In this document: positions 48,001-60,104 of the stretch, piece after piece | How positions within the stretch are numbered: the stretch's first letter is position 1 | How the letters are laid out: every line of letters begins with the position of its first letter | Source of the DNA: Diplosphaera chodatii | Taxonomy: Eukaryota; Chlorophyta; Trebouxiophyceae; Prasiolales; Stichococcaceae | Direction of reading: 5' to 3' | Length of the DNA stretch: 64,000 nt | NCBI GenBank assembly: GCA_032358165.1 | Contig: JAALGY010000041.1 | Location: forward strand, 124,001 to 188,000 | Notes under the pieces: generated by a model | Told to the model about the DNA's origin: nothing | What the model saw: the letters and a program-made list of their open reading frames with translations, nothing else | The model's database searches: none | Translations under genes and position numbers: made by a program

Positions 48001-49301
48001 GATGCAGGTGTTGCACATGCACTCGCCAGTGTGTGCGAGGAGCTCAACGTCCTTTGGCAATGTCGATTTGTTGTACGGTGGTGCTGGCACACACCTTGGG
48101 CACGGCCACCAGCGGACAGGCGTCCAGGCCCTCCAGCAGCAGCGCCTGCCACGCGTCGAAGTCGGCGTCGATGTCGTCGTCGTCGTCTCCATCGCCGCGG
48201 GCGCACAGTGGTGTGCCCCCCAGCGCCGCCAGCGCCTTGTGAATGCGCTTGCCCACGGCCGCAAAGTGCTCATACTGCTTGTTGCCCAGGCCGAACACGC
48301 CATACATCAGGCCCTGTTGCGAAGCAGGAAATGTAGTGAACGCTCGACGTAGGAAAGCAAACACGTTGTAGGTCTGCAAAACTCCAGCGTGCACTGAGCA
48401 GTTTATATCCCATCGTGTCTCAGCACATCCTTAAAAAGCCGCCGCATGATCGCCAGTAGCTTCAGCAGGTGACTGCCCGACACATCGTCACGTTGTTCAC
48501 AACCTCACCTTCAGCATCGCGTCCTCGCCGATGCCATTGTCAGCGTCATCCGCCGCCTTTGTCAGCCAGGAGTAAAAGTCGGCAGCATTGTCCGTCGGCT
48601 CGCCATCTCCGTAGGTCGCCATCAGAAAGATGACGCCCTCCTCTTTGGCGAGCCGCGCCTGCCCGCTGTACGTCTCGATGTCCTCCGTCACAAACTCGGT
48701 GCCGTCGCCGTACCGCAGCAGCAGCGCCGACCTGCAGAGGGACCAGTGCAGTTAGCTCGGCAGACTGGAGTGGGGTGGGCGGCCATGCCTACAGCATGCT
48801 GTGCCAGACCACAACATTCAAGAGATGCAGGTATGCTCCGTTCGGCTGATGAACTGGACGCACATCCAAAACGCTGCTCTCACCTGAGTTGCTTGGCAAA
48901 GCGCTCCGCAGTGCCAGTCTGAGTGCCGAACAGGATGCGGATGACCGGCTTCCCCGCTGCATCGCCGTTCAGCTGGCTGTGCGCCACACCGTTTGCTTTG
49001 ATGAACGACCCACTCACGACGTCCTTTCTGCGGGACCTGCAACGCGCTAGCCGCATGTGAGCGGCCTATGGACTGAGCGCTACTAGCATGCGCACTATCT
49101 AGGTGCACATGCAAGGCATGGCACCGCGTCAGGTGTGGTATGCAGGGTGTCTAGCGCCACACAAGATAGTCGGCGAAAGCACCTGATGAGCAGCAGCGCC
49201 AGGCACAGCACCACCAAGATAGCAGAGGCCAGCCCCAGAGCAGGTACAAATGGCCGGTCCGCCAGCAGCAGCAGCTCGCTCCAGTCTGACGAGCTGGCCA
49301 T
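45055..49301 (-). CDS. CPR: NADPH-cytochrome P450 reductase
   Basis: This ER-anchored diflavin enzyme passes electrons from NADPH via FAD and FMN to cytochrome P450s. Thirteen exons join to 679 residues, the family's usual size: 49301-49183, 49036-48884, 48731-48509, 48313-48095, 47942-47826, 47659-47534, 47314-47158, 46996-46869, 46659-46557, 46358-46182, 45984-45866, 45607-45403, 45248-45055. Order of parts: a membrane anchor at about residues 20-40, FMN domain ([43 protein letters not shown]), FAD domain ([31 protein letters not shown]), NADPH domain ([47 protein letters not shown]), and the C-terminal DVW with the aromatic residue that stacks on FAD. All key motifs are intact. Aspartates in [10 protein letters not shown] make a small acidic insertion after the FMN domain. 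Confidence 0.95.
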
Positions 49302-49983
49302 TACAATGCAATCAGATGAACCCAGATGGTTGCTACTCCTTGGGCATTGACGTTTGTTGCCAACTCAAATATGAAAGAGTTTGATGAAGTTAGACAGCCT
49401 GCCTGCCACCCGTTCTCAAGCCTGTCAATACAGAACTGATGCAAGACCCGTATGAATGCAAGTGTAATGCTGATGTGCCTGTTGCTGCAGGGGACGGCCG
49501 CAATGTTGTGACGCCGCACACTGAGGTGCAGTGTCTGTCCCGCTGGCAATGGCCTGAGGATGCCACGTGGTCGTGACTAAAAACTTGGGTCTCGAGCTCT
49601 GGCCATCCGGCGCACACCACAGATTTGGCCTCATCCATCTGCTTTCACAGCTGTCCGCAAGTCATATCTCTTGAGCAGGGCCTGTTCAAGATCTCCTACA
49701 CCCGCTGACACACCTGCTGTGCAGTTCACAGCACAGTGCCACCGGTAAATAGCCGCAGTTGAGATCAATGGTAGGTCTACTGGTTTCTATACACCACTCC
49801 TGGCTTGTGTACAGATTGTGCGCTGACCACACCGTGAGCAGCATGGACCTATGTGACCTGCTGCATGATCCCTTTGTTGCCATCCCTCTATTGTCACGCT
49901 GGACTCAGCACCGTGACCCGCCATGCTGTGTGGTGTGCAGAAGAGGCTACATGACTATATGGATTATAAGCTGCCAAACTCTT
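49302..49983. other. Intergenic between two minus-strand genes
   Basis: It should hold the 3' UTR of the LPA1-like gene and the promoter of the P450 reductase. No gene is seen. A minus-strand TGTAA overlaps the reductase start codon at 49301-49305, probably by chance. Confidence 0.4.
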
Positions 49984-52900
49984 CTAAAAATTGCCATCTA
50001 TCGTCTGCACACTGCTCCCATGTATTGCGTGTAGCTCTGACAACGTTTGGGTGCCGGGGCTGCTGATGCGGGCGCTGCCGGCACTGCCCCCGCCCACTCC
50101 CTCTGGATCTGACCCCTCTGTGCCGCTGTCGGCAACTGAACCAACCTGCAGGAGAAGGACGTGATGATGCATAAGATCCATGATCCAACCGATTCAAGAC
50201 TGTCGAACATCATCACAACCCTCACGACCTCGTTTGACCAGGGCATGCTCGATCTCACCCTCCGCAACACTCACCTCAGTACTCCAGCCGAGGATGGCCG
50301 CGGCCTCGGAGCCATCAGCTGAACGGTACTGCGACTCCAGATCCGCATCAGTGTCTGCAGCGGAGCTGCCGCCACCGACAGAGACGCCTGCACCGCAGCA
50401 ATGACACCAAGCTCGATGCGGGCCGCAGACTGTAAAGCTTCGAACCTTGCCGGAAATAGTTGAGGGTGAAGCTGCAACAATGCACACGCATGAGACCTTC
50501 GACGATCTGTGTCACAAGCAAAGTGCTGCACCTGAGTAAGCGCTGCGCTCCACACCCCAAGTGGCTTCCAGCCCTAGCCGAGGGGACGCGCCGCTGGCAC
50601 TGCGGGCGGCGAACGAGAATGCCCGCCGCTGGCCATGTCGCCGTTGCTGCGCCGACGCCGGGAGCGGCGGGTGCAGCGCGCGCTGGTGGAAGCTCTGGAA
50701 GCCGGGGGGCATGCTGGCTGCGGCCGCCGCGACGACGTCGGGCGCCGGCGGGCTGCCGGGCGGGGACTGCAGCGGCAGGTCGCTCGCCGGACTCCCGCCC
50801 GACCCCGGGCTGCTGTGCGCGTCGCCGCCGCCAAGGCCGGGGCCCAGCGCTGCTTCGTCCTCAAAGTGCGCGCGCCTGACGCCCCTGCTGCCGCCGCCGT
50901 TGCTGAGCCGGGACCTGGCGGGCTGCGCAGCCGCTGCCGATTTCCCTGACCCTGCTGAGTTGGCACGCTGTGGCGCTGCATCCTCAGCAGAATGCTCCTG
51001 TTGGCTGCCCTGCGGCTGAATGTGACGGACCTGCGGTTGCAGGGTGGCAGCTGCAGCATCGATGCTGTCTGGCAGCTGCCGAGGCAGGCCAGCAGCATCG
51101 CCATTGCTGCGGTCGCTTCCATTCTGAGCATCCCTGACGCCGCTGCCTGTGTCTGCCGCCTGCTGCTGCCTGTCGCTGGGCTGCGCCAGTGGCTGGCCCT
51201 CCCGCAGCGGCGGCATGGTCACCGACAGCCGCAGGCCTGCCAAGGACGGTGGCGTCCGACCCTGTAGCAATGTACCATCTTTACTGAACATGATGCTGCT
51301 CTGATCTGCAGTGAGTGACCAGGTGACCGCGGCTGACACCCCTTGAGCCACAGCAGATCGTTCAGTGCTGGCATGGCCACTCTGCAGGGCCCACGAAAGC
51401 TGTTTTGACAGCACAAAGACGAACGCCAATTTGACAGCATAAAGAGGGGTGTGAGAGGAGTTGTGGGGCACCTGGCTCTTGCGGCGGATGAGCTGCAGCA
51501 TGTCCTTGGACGACCAGGTGCTGCCGCGCACGGCTGCAAACTCCGTGGCCACTGTGCGCGCAGTGCCGCTCTGCGGGTCGCGGAACGGCTCCCCCTGCAG
51601 GCACACCGGAACCAGTGACAGGGGTGTCGACATCCAGAAGCAGCAGAGCTACACCGACAGCATGATGTCCACGCACTGCTCGAGAGATGTGATTGTGTTT
51701 TATTTAAACCATATACACGAGCGGCTCGCAAAGGAACTTCACAACTTAGTAATTTTTTTACAGCTAGAGAGTAACCATGCTCTTGACACATCATCGTAAG
51801 ACCGGTCGCCATTCGGAAACCAAACCCATCCGTGGTGCGCCTTTAGAAGCCTAGCTTGGTCACCTGCTGGCGGCGGCGCAGGGCGCCCGTCAGCGTCGCG
51901 TGGATGGCGGCCACGCTGCGGTCCACGTTGGTGTTGTCCACCTTGGGGACGCTGTGGCGGTCCGCCCGGCGCACCAGGTACTCCTAATCAATCCGCTAAG
52001 TAAATCAAAAAAGTTGGTTTTCCAAGAAGAAATCCATGTATCTCAGGGTTTACGCTCCTCCTTCATGGCTTTTCGTTGCGTGCTACGTCTTATGTTTTCA
52101 CTTGCCAAGGTGTCCATTCCATGCTATAAGATGGGGTCGTAGTGTCAGCTTTCAAAATGCAGACAGCCTGGGAGGCTCCATTGGCACATCGTGCTGCCAG
52201 ATCGCCACCACTTCTTGTGGTGTAGCGGTTGTCAGGGGCTCCTACAAGCAGCCACTTCTGCACGAGCCTGCATGCTGATCACAAACCAGCACCTGGATGG
52301 CCCGGATGTTGCGGATGTACTTGATGTACCGGTTGCCAGCCGGGTCCAGCGTCATGTGCTTTGCTCGCACGGCAAAGCGCTCCCGGTGCTTCGCCTCGTT
52401 GCTGCACAGGCAATGCCAGCAAACACGCTTTGGAATGCCTGCCGACATCAGGCCAACGTGACACACAAAGACTTGACAGGCGCTTGCACGCAGGGGAACA
52501 TGCTGCACTACATCAGACTGTGCGTCAGCACAAACTCACTACCAGGGGCTTGCACCATGCAGGGTATACCTGATGTAGACGAGGAAGGGCACCACCGAAG
52601 GGTGCTTTGCCATGAGGCGCATCACGGCATTGGGTGCCAGGTGCACCCCCTCGATGACGATGCTCTCTTGCCGGGCCTCGAATCTGCAGTGTGCCAGACA
52701 TCTCAGTGAGCTTTTTGCGGCAAGCATCTGCAGCATCTGATGTCTGCTACTACCTCACCAGCAGCCTGCAGCTATGCACAACTTCCCCACGAGACGGTCT
52801 ACAACCCCCAAAGCATGCATGTGTGGTTCGCACCCAGCAATCAATTCGGTGAGGCTGTCCATCACCAACTGTGACTGGGCCTTGTAGCCCTGTAAGATCA

Positions 52901-55074
52901 CCGAAATGACCAATGAGAGTGCACCAGACCTGAAAAAGGTCAGAGTGCAGCAACGTTCATGCATGTGGTTGCACTTCAGCAGCAACTGAGAACAGCATGA
53001 ACAAATTAGCATAGGATATCCCACCTTGATGGTGGCCCGCTTGTTCGCTGCTGCCGCATCTGTTGCAGGACTGCCAGTCGTGACTTCAGCGTCCCTGTGT
53101 TGCATAGGACCATGCTTCACCCGCAACTATAATCTCGGCAAAGTGTGTTCAGCATTGTACCACGGCCTGTCTAGGTAGAGCTTCAGTAGAAAATAGTGAA
53201 GTTTTGACAACGTCATCTGCACACTCCAAAAATGTCAGCGCAGCACTTCGGTGCATTGTGTGGGTTTGGGCTGTGATTGGTACTGCTACACAGGATTCAG
53301 GAGGACACCTCCTGGTTCAACCAGCTTTCCTAGTGCAAAAGCTTTGCACTAGGAAAGTGCAAAGCGCATGGCAATAGGTGTGTCGGTCATTGCAATGGTG
53401 CCTGAAACAACTACCCAGTTGCATCTGGCACTGGTCAAGGGATCCTGTGACGGTTCCTCTTGTTCTCTGCCTGGGCACGGGGCTTGCCCCAGGCACGAAG
53501 CAGCCGAGTGACACACACGTGTGTTTGCAAACGTAACACGCCAAAAGTCTGCACGGCAAGTGGCAAAGGTGGTGTGAACAAGGTGGTTGTTCACGCGCAC
53601 CTGATGCAGTCGCCCGCCTGGTAGGTGGACACCCACAGCAGCGGCGCGTCCGCCTGCGGCGAGAAGCCCCGCAGCATGTGGCGCACGCTGTCCGTCGACA
53701 GGATCGCCGACACGCCCAGCCGCGCCGCCAGCAGCGACGCCAGCGTCGACTTCCCCGTGCCGCTGGTGCCGCAGAGCAGCACTGTAACGCTGTCCCGCCG
53801 CTCCTGGATCCTGAGAGGCGGTAACGGGTTTGTTGTGCCCTTGATTTCAATAAAAGCGGTATGGGGACAACGACATGCTCGAGGTCGGAGTGACGTGCTT
53901 GGGCACCGTGCTACTGCCCTGCGGCTGCCCTGCAGTGCCGCCCTGCAGTCACGGTTGCGATGTGCCTGCTGCGGACGCCGTCCCTGTGCGCGCAGCTCAG
54001 TGCCAGTGCTACAACCTGCGGCCGGCAGGGCTCAACGGTGCAGCATGACGGCTCACGAGCAGGCGATGCGCAGGTCGGCTGCGTGGTGGCCCTGGTCGTA
54101 GCCGAAGCCGCGCAGCTGCATGTCCACCAGCTGCTCGAAGGCGGCCCGCGTGGCGTCCAGGGCCCAGCGGCCGTCGGGCAGGGGGCGGAAGCGGGTGCCG
54201 GGCGCCGGGGGGCTGTCAGTCACCAGGGCTGCGGCCAGCTGCTTGTCCAGCCACAGGAACAGACGCTCGCCCATCTGCGCGATGTCAAGCTGAAGGCTCA
54301 GTTCACCCATTGACTGTACAGAGGTTGTCCAATGGGGTGTTCCGATGACTTTGTCAACTGCCTCCTGGGCAGAACATCCTCTGTTCATCAGCATGGTCTC
54401 TTGCATGAGCTGCATCTTGCAGGCACAAGCGCATGCCTTATGTGCGTGGCGCTGCTTGCAGCCCATGAGCTGCAGCACGCCTCGCAGCAGTGACCTGTTG
54501 TAGCGTGGCGCGGCATGTGGGTGCGTCTCGCCGTGGCTGCCCCTTGCAACCTCGGCATGCGCCGCTGACGTTGCACGCTGTGGACCGGGCCCGTCTGCTG
54601 CTGACTGTGCAGCAGCAGGTTCTGCATCTGGTGCCGTGCCCTGCTGTGTCCCACCCTGGGTCACGCTGCCACCCCGCGGTACGGCGCCTGTGGGAGCGCT
54701 GTTCCCATGCTGCGGTGCATCCCGGGCGGCCTCAGCTGGCTGCGCAGGGTGAGCTGCAGCTAGTGGCAGCACCGCAATGAATGCCACGCTGGGGAGCCCC
54801 CCGCTGAGGCTGCGCACGCTGCTGAGGCTGGGCCGTGCCTGCATGAACCAAAGCCGATGACTCCGTGGCGTGGTGGCTTGACCATCAGCAATATTGTGTC
54901 GGTGATGCCTGCGTGCCCTTTAGACGACAGACAAGCAGTGCGCACCTGCAGGGAGCTGCTCAGGCTGCTGGAGGCCGAATGCAAGGCATCCACAAGCGTG
55001 CTTCTGCTGATGTCGATGGGCGCCGCCGCCGCCGCCGCCATCACTGGTTGCGGATGTGATGCAGCATCGTACAT
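49984..55074 (-). CDS. LPA1-like P-loop protein, 2-phosphoglycerate kinase family
   Basis: It resembles plant P-loop NTPase proteins of the LPA1 type (low phytic acid in rice), related to archaeal 2-phosphoglycerate kinase and linked genetically to phytate/inositol phosphate levels. The reaction in plants is not settled. Thirteen exons join to 864 residues: 55074-54946, 54838-54437, 54274-54057, 53810-53601, 53094-53025, 52889-52834, 52683-52570, 52401-52293, 51983-51864, 51594-51472, 51300-50532, 50387-50275, 50145-49984. Seen are an N-terminal ATP-cone-like segment ([20 protein letters not shown]), Walker [10 protein letters not shown] at about residue 265, [67 protein letters not shown], and a long disordered Ser/Gly/Ala-rich C-terminus. 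The start could also be the in-frame ATG at 55041. Donor 54436 is GC (AAG|GCATGC). Confidence 0.88.
53311..53357. repeat. Two adjacent perfect hairpins in an intron
   Basis: At 53325-53357 a 15-bp stem (CTTTCCTAGTGCAAA with TTTGCACTAGGAAAG) encloses a 3-nt loop with no mismatch. Immediately left, 53311-53323 forms a 6-bp stem (CTGGTT/AACCAG) with a 1-nt loop. Both lie in the LPA1-like gene intron 53095-53600. A third imperfect GC-rich inverted repeat is near 53468-53496. Confidence 0.8.
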
Positions 55075-55844
55075 CGACGGCTGTTGTGACGCATCTGCTG
55101 GGCGTCAGCAGCCCAGCCTTGTCAGCTGGTAGCCTTGTCTATCCCGACTGCTGCACTGCATGTGGCCCGTGCACTGGAGGCGCTGCGGAATGAACCGCTG
55201 GTATCGAGGAGCCTCCCGCCGAGACAAGCTGCCTGCCGCGGCGCGCCGTCCATTCTCGATGTTGAAGCACATCTGCAGCAGTCTTAGAGGACTGACGGTT
55301 CCGTAGCTTATACTATGCGCTCATGGCGGCAAGGTAGGTGCACAGCCACATCAGATCAGTGCGTCTCGAGCTTCCGTGGCAACCAGAAAATGATCACGAC
55401 TGTACTGGTCTGAATATTGAAAACCCCAAGAGATGAGAGCATCAGTAAGCGCTGAGTTGACGTGCAGCAGGATCCGCTGTTCAAGAGTCCAGCAATATTT
55501 CTCTGCGGTGCCGCCTACAGCATCACGCCTTAAACAGAATCAGATGCACCATTGTCCACTGATGCTGCCAACAAATATGAGCACCTGAGCAAAGCGGTGA
55601 GCTCTCACATGTAGACTGCAGCCGTTAGTCACCCTGTAGCCATTAGTCATCAACACGGCAAAAGTGGCCTTGCACCCTGGCTGGCAGCAGAACACGATGC
55701 CGCTCGCAAGGTTCACGACCGATGTTCATTATCTCTACAGCTGTTTTCCAACAGCTTCACCCTCAAGGATCGGTGCGGATCGACAAGCTTGTGCGCCTCT
55801 GACATGACCTAGGTCTCTTGCATCTAGCCCACGACGCAAAAGCT
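55075..55844. other. Divergent intergenic region
   Basis: It lies between the start codons of the LPA1-like gene (minus) and the dioxygenase (plus) and should hold both promoters. No gene or recognisable element is seen. Confidence 0.4.
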
Positions 55845-57945
55845 ATGGCGACTTGCAGTGTGCCAGTGATCGATCTGTCCAGGCCGAACTTTGAGATTGT
55901 AGACACCGTGCTGAGCGCATGCACAACGGCGGGCTTCTTCGTTGTCAGCAACCATGGGGTGCCGCAAGCGACAACCCAGCAGATGTTCCAACAGAACGCC
56001 GAGTTTTTTGCGCTGCCCGATGGAGAGAAGCTCAAAATCAGAGTGAACGACATCAACAGGTAGCTCGTGGATGGAAATATGCGCGCCAAACCGCCAACAA
56101 GGCGGTTGCAAGAGTCCAGTTGCAACCGCTGCTCATGTGCGCAGAGGCTACACAGCCTTCCAGCTGGAGTCGCTATCAGTCGATCCGACGCAACAGGCGG
56201 AGGGCGACACCAAAGAGGGACTCTACTTCGGCGTCGAAGTGCCCAAAGGCAGCTCCGTAAGTGCTTCAGTCATGACGGCGTTGCCATATGCTGGCACATG
56301 CCTCCTGCCAGACACGTTGCAAGGTCTGAGATGCGGCCCACGAAATGCTATCAGGATCCTTTGCATCGTTTGCAGGGACCCATGTCGGGACCCAACCAGT
56401 GGCCGAACCCCGCGCTGCTGCCGCAGTACAAGGCTGCCACCAAGGCGTACTTCTCCGCCATCTTCCGGCTGGGGCGCCGGCTGCTGCAGCTGCTGGCGGC
56501 GGCCCTTGAGCTGCCCGAAGACTGGTTCGACGACAAGTACAGCACCTCCATGGCCACGCTGCGGCCGCTGCGGTACTCTGCACGACCCTCGGCACCTGAG
56601 AGAGGTGTGTGCTGAACTGTGCACACGACCACCTGCTGACAGCAAAACACTGTGTACACAGCGCACTTTGCTGGCACCTGGCAGGTAGCTATGCTGCTGA
56701 GGGCGCCGCCTGAAACCGCGGTTGTACGCCACACTCCTCGATGCACCATGCTGCCTGCTAGGTCAACGTCAATAGGTTGGCAGGCAGCAGACATTTTGGC
56801 ACCTATGTCTGGAGGCCTCAAGAATTTGCTGACCTGGCAGTCAAGAGGCGATGACAGCGCTGTGTCTGGTGCAGGTATATTTGGAGCAGGGGCGCACACA
56901 GACTGGGGTTGCATGACTATCTTGGCAACGGATGGCTCGCCAGGTAAGCTGCGCACCCTGCACTCGTATCATCTCATCTAGTGACGGTCAACACCAATCA
57001 AGTCTGACAGATCTTGCACTGAAGGAGTGGCAATTCCTCAGGGCCAAGACCCTGTGCTGATGCAACTACAGGCCTGCAGATATACCAGAATGACGGCTGG
57101 CAGGACGTGCCCATCCTTCCAGACACCTTTGTCATCAATCTGGGTGTGTACAGCTGCAGCAGTCCTCACCTGACAGCATGCACAGTGCAAACCCTCAGTG
57201 CTGGCTGTGCTGACACTGATGCACTCTTCTTGGAGCTATCATGAGTCTCGACCACAATTTGCAGGTGACATGCTGGAACGCTGGACGAATGGAAGGTGAG
57301 CTCACACGTTTGTCAAGGCACCTCTCACCCCAAAGTTTTACATGCGCATAAAGGAAAGACGCGCAGGCACCAGCCGGTATAGGATTCCTGGTCCTTGCAC
57401 CCAGGCATCCATATCCTGTCCAGGTGTAAGCACGCTGATATTACATGGCTGAGACATGGCTGCGGATGCTGTGCAGGTTCAAGTCCACGCTGCATCGTGT
57501 TGTGACGCGCAGTAGCAAGCCTCGCCTCTCGTGCGCGTGCTTCTTCGACCCTGACTTTGACACGGTAAGGCTCAAATCCGTTGACTTGAACATCTCCCCC
57601 TGTCGATCTGGTCAGTTGGAAACGGCCCGGCGCCATCGTGCTGAGTGCTGCGCACACCAGAGGGCACCTGCTACCTTGTGGCACAGCGCTGCATTGATGT
57701 TCCTTGCACCCTCTGCTGGTGCAGTCCCTGCTATGATGTACACCTGAAACAGGGACTATGCTTGCGAATCCATGGCAGGCTGCCACACCGATTGTCTGCC
57801 GCTGCTGCAGTTGGTGGAGTGCCTGCCTACGTGTCTGGCGCCCGGCGAGAAGCCGAAGTACGAGCCGACCACCAGCGGCGCGCACCTCGTCAGCCGCTAT
57901 GCCGCCGTGCAGAACGGCTTCGTCAAGCCAGCAGTGGCGGCGTGA
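55845..57945 (+). CDS. 2-oxoglutarate/Fe(II)-dependent dioxygenase
   Basis: This is a plant-type 2OG dioxygenase of the isopenicillin N synthase-like family, which oxidises small molecules. The substrate cannot be told from sequence. Eight exons join to 316 residues: 55845-56059, 56145-56256, 56376-56604, 56875-56943, 57072-57143, 57265-57295, 57477-57564, 57811-57945. Seen are an N-terminal DIOX_N block (VPVIDLSR, GFFVVSNHGVP, FFALPDGEKLKI), the iron ligands His-x-Asp in GAGAHTDWGCMT (about residue 193) and His in STLHRV (about 248), and Arg-x-Ser (PRLSCACFF) for 2-oxoglutarate binding. All catalytic residues are present. The exon ending at 56604 joins in phase to the HTD exon and gives LRYSARPSAPERGIFGAG, as in relatives. 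Confidence 0.9.
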
Positions 57946-58409
57946 ACACAGACAACACTTGCAGGGAACCACTGGCATGCTGGCATGCTGGCATCATGTT
58001 GAGCACTGGGTCGCAACGTATCCTGCAGTGTCACTGTGAAGGGCACCAGGTCTTTGGCTGTACATGATTGATGTATTTGTCTTGGGTTGTTCCGTCCACC
58101 CGTGACCATTGTGGACATGACAGCACTCACCAACCACTTCCCCTGTGGCTGTTCGACGTGTACCGTTGTGGGCGCCATATTTGCATTGCTACTGCCTCAT
58201 TCCGGCTTGTCACAAGTCATATATTGATTAGATTCATCTAGTGTTCATGTCTGAGACTTGTCAGTAATCAAAACATCCAGCGAAGCAAGTCCTTGATACA
58301 GCATGTTCCAGTTGTGTTCGACATGCTGGTTTCAGTTTGCTACATAGAAATCCCCGCTAGTGGCGAACACAAGTATTTGCACTCAACTACAGATCGTGTA
58401 ACTGCGGTG
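57946..58409. other. Convergent intergenic region
   Basis: It lies between the dioxygenase and the AstE/AspA-family gene, tail to tail. A plus-strand TGTAA at 58397-58401 could be the dioxygenase poly(A) signal, which would make the two transcripts overlap slightly. A short CTGGCATG tandem repeat (three units) is at about 57970-57995. Confidence 0.4.
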
Positions 58410-60104
58410 TCAGCGACTGACGCCCCACAGCCAAGCCTCCTCGCCGAGGACTGGCATGTGTGTCGGCATGATAATGTGCGCGGTGTCATGAGGGCAGCTG
58501 ATGGTCCCCTGCTGCTCGTCCTCTGCAATGACATCGCCGCGCGACATCATCTGGAATGCTGTGACTGCCTGCCGCCATTTGAAGCCCTGCCCGACATACA
58601 CGCTGCCGGCTGTCCTGAGCGCCTGTGCGGGCCGGCCAGCTCCTGCGAGTGAGCCCGGCAGCGCTGCTGCCGATGGAGGCATTGCCGCTGTCGAACAGCT
58701 CTGCTGCGGCTGCGGCGCTGCTGCATGTGGTGCGGGGAGGTCCCGCCACCCTCGCCCCAGCACCAGGCGCTGAATGCACTGCTTGGCGACCTCCACAGAC
58801 TGGCGGTCGTCATGCTGTCCACACTCCACCAGGATGGACCTGGGCTGCCCCTGTAGCCGGTGCATCGCACGAGCTCTTGCAACAGCAGCACGGCATGAAT
58901 TCCTGCAAGTGTGCACATCAAGAGCATGCTGGCCAGGAGCCTGGCCGGCCCAGCCTCGACACCATCAGCATAGCAGAGATGTTCAGCTGATGTAAAGGAG
59001 CACGAGCGCTTGCCGATGTCAGTCCTCTGCCCACCTGCTGGTGTGCCCAGTGGATGGTTGTTCCCCGTATGCTGATGTCCTCGATGGCATAGGCGATGGG
59101 AAAGGACGCTGCAAACTCAGCGGCCTCCTTGCCAGGGAAGTGGAAGCAGAACGGCACAGAGGGTGCGCTGCAAAACATGAGTAATCCTGATTGTTGCCGA
59201 CGATGGTAGATGTCAGGTAGCCCAGTCCACAAAGTTGCAATAGGAGAAGGCTCGAATCCGCCAAGCACATGGAGTGGAGTCTGTCAGCACGCAGCTTATC
59301 AAGGCAGTTGAAGCTGCAGCAGGCCTAGCAACGCTAAGTTGGGAGCGCACACCTAGACGAATGGAGATCTAGATGGGATGTGGACTGTGCAATGGCAGCA
59401 GCCAGCTCTGGCATGCGTGATTGCTCGATAGAACCACTGCTGCTGCTGCTGGGCCGTTCATCTTCCGGCAGGAACAACCGGTTGAGGTTGCAGTCGATGA
59501 ACCTGCGCACACTTACTGCATGGTCACAAATGCGTATCTGAGCGCATGTAGATGCCTGCGCCAGCACAGGCTTTCTGTAGCTCGTGACTCTGTCACATCC
59601 CAGCTAGTGACTAAAAGACACACAGTGCCGTCTACCTGCCTTTTGCCGGCCTCCACGCCAGCAGGGTCGCCCAGCAGCACAGTCAGCCGGTCCCATGTGT
59701 GCGGCCAAGCGCCTGTGCCGGCTGCCGAGTCGAAGAAGCCCTCCTCCAACAGCTCATTCGCGGCCTGCGGATTCCAGTGTGCAACAGCTAGCGCCGGGTA
59801 AAGAGTTCGCTCCAGCGTGGTGCAGCAGCCCTCCCAGCGTCCCACTTGCTGCTTGGGTTCTGCCAAGCAGCTTTTGGTGCGCCCGCATGATGCAAGTGAC
59901 GGTCTGCCGCAGCCGCAATGCACCATGAGCGGTGGCAGCGCTCACCAGCATGCCGCAGGGCTCATTGCCATGGACGCAGACAGTGATCAGCAAGCGCTCG
60001 CCGGTACCGCTGCAGACGCTGCCACCATGGCCGCTGGGTCGCACAAAGTCCCATCGAGACAGTGCCGGGCTGAGCGGCGCCGGCCGAGGGCTGACAGAGC
60101 CCAT
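58410..60104 (-). CDS. Succinylglutamate desuccinylase/aspartoacylase-family zinc enzyme
   Basis: AstE/AspA enzymes are zinc-dependent deacylases of the carboxypeptidase M14 fold that cleave N-acyl amino acids. The exact substrate is unknown here. Five exons join to 335 residues, the usual family size: 60104-59946, 59764-59640, 59502-59353, 59167-59035, 58850-58410. Seen are the zinc motif HGNEPCG (H and E ligands), RFIDCNLNRLF (substrate-binding Asn-Arg), DLHS (third zinc ligand His), the catalytic Glu in ILVECGQHDD, and a C-terminal barrel-like part ending HIIMPTHMPVLGEEAWLWGVSR. The intron 59639-59503 must use a GC donor (AAAAG|GCAGGT). The nearby GT donor at 59635 would put the next exon out of frame. 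Confidence 0.87.

Noticed and set aside
50512..51633. 373-residue minus-strand open frame as a stand-alone gene
   Set aside because: Its parts are two exons of the LPA1-like gene (51594-51472 and 51300-50532), with the intron between them happening to stay open.
37493..60104. Functional gene cluster linking P450 reductase, 2OG dioxygenase, AstE-like enzyme and the ABM-like pair
   Set aside because: Mixed strands, no P450 or other scaffold biosynthetic gene, and housekeeping neighbours; simple proximity is the better explanation without co-expression data.
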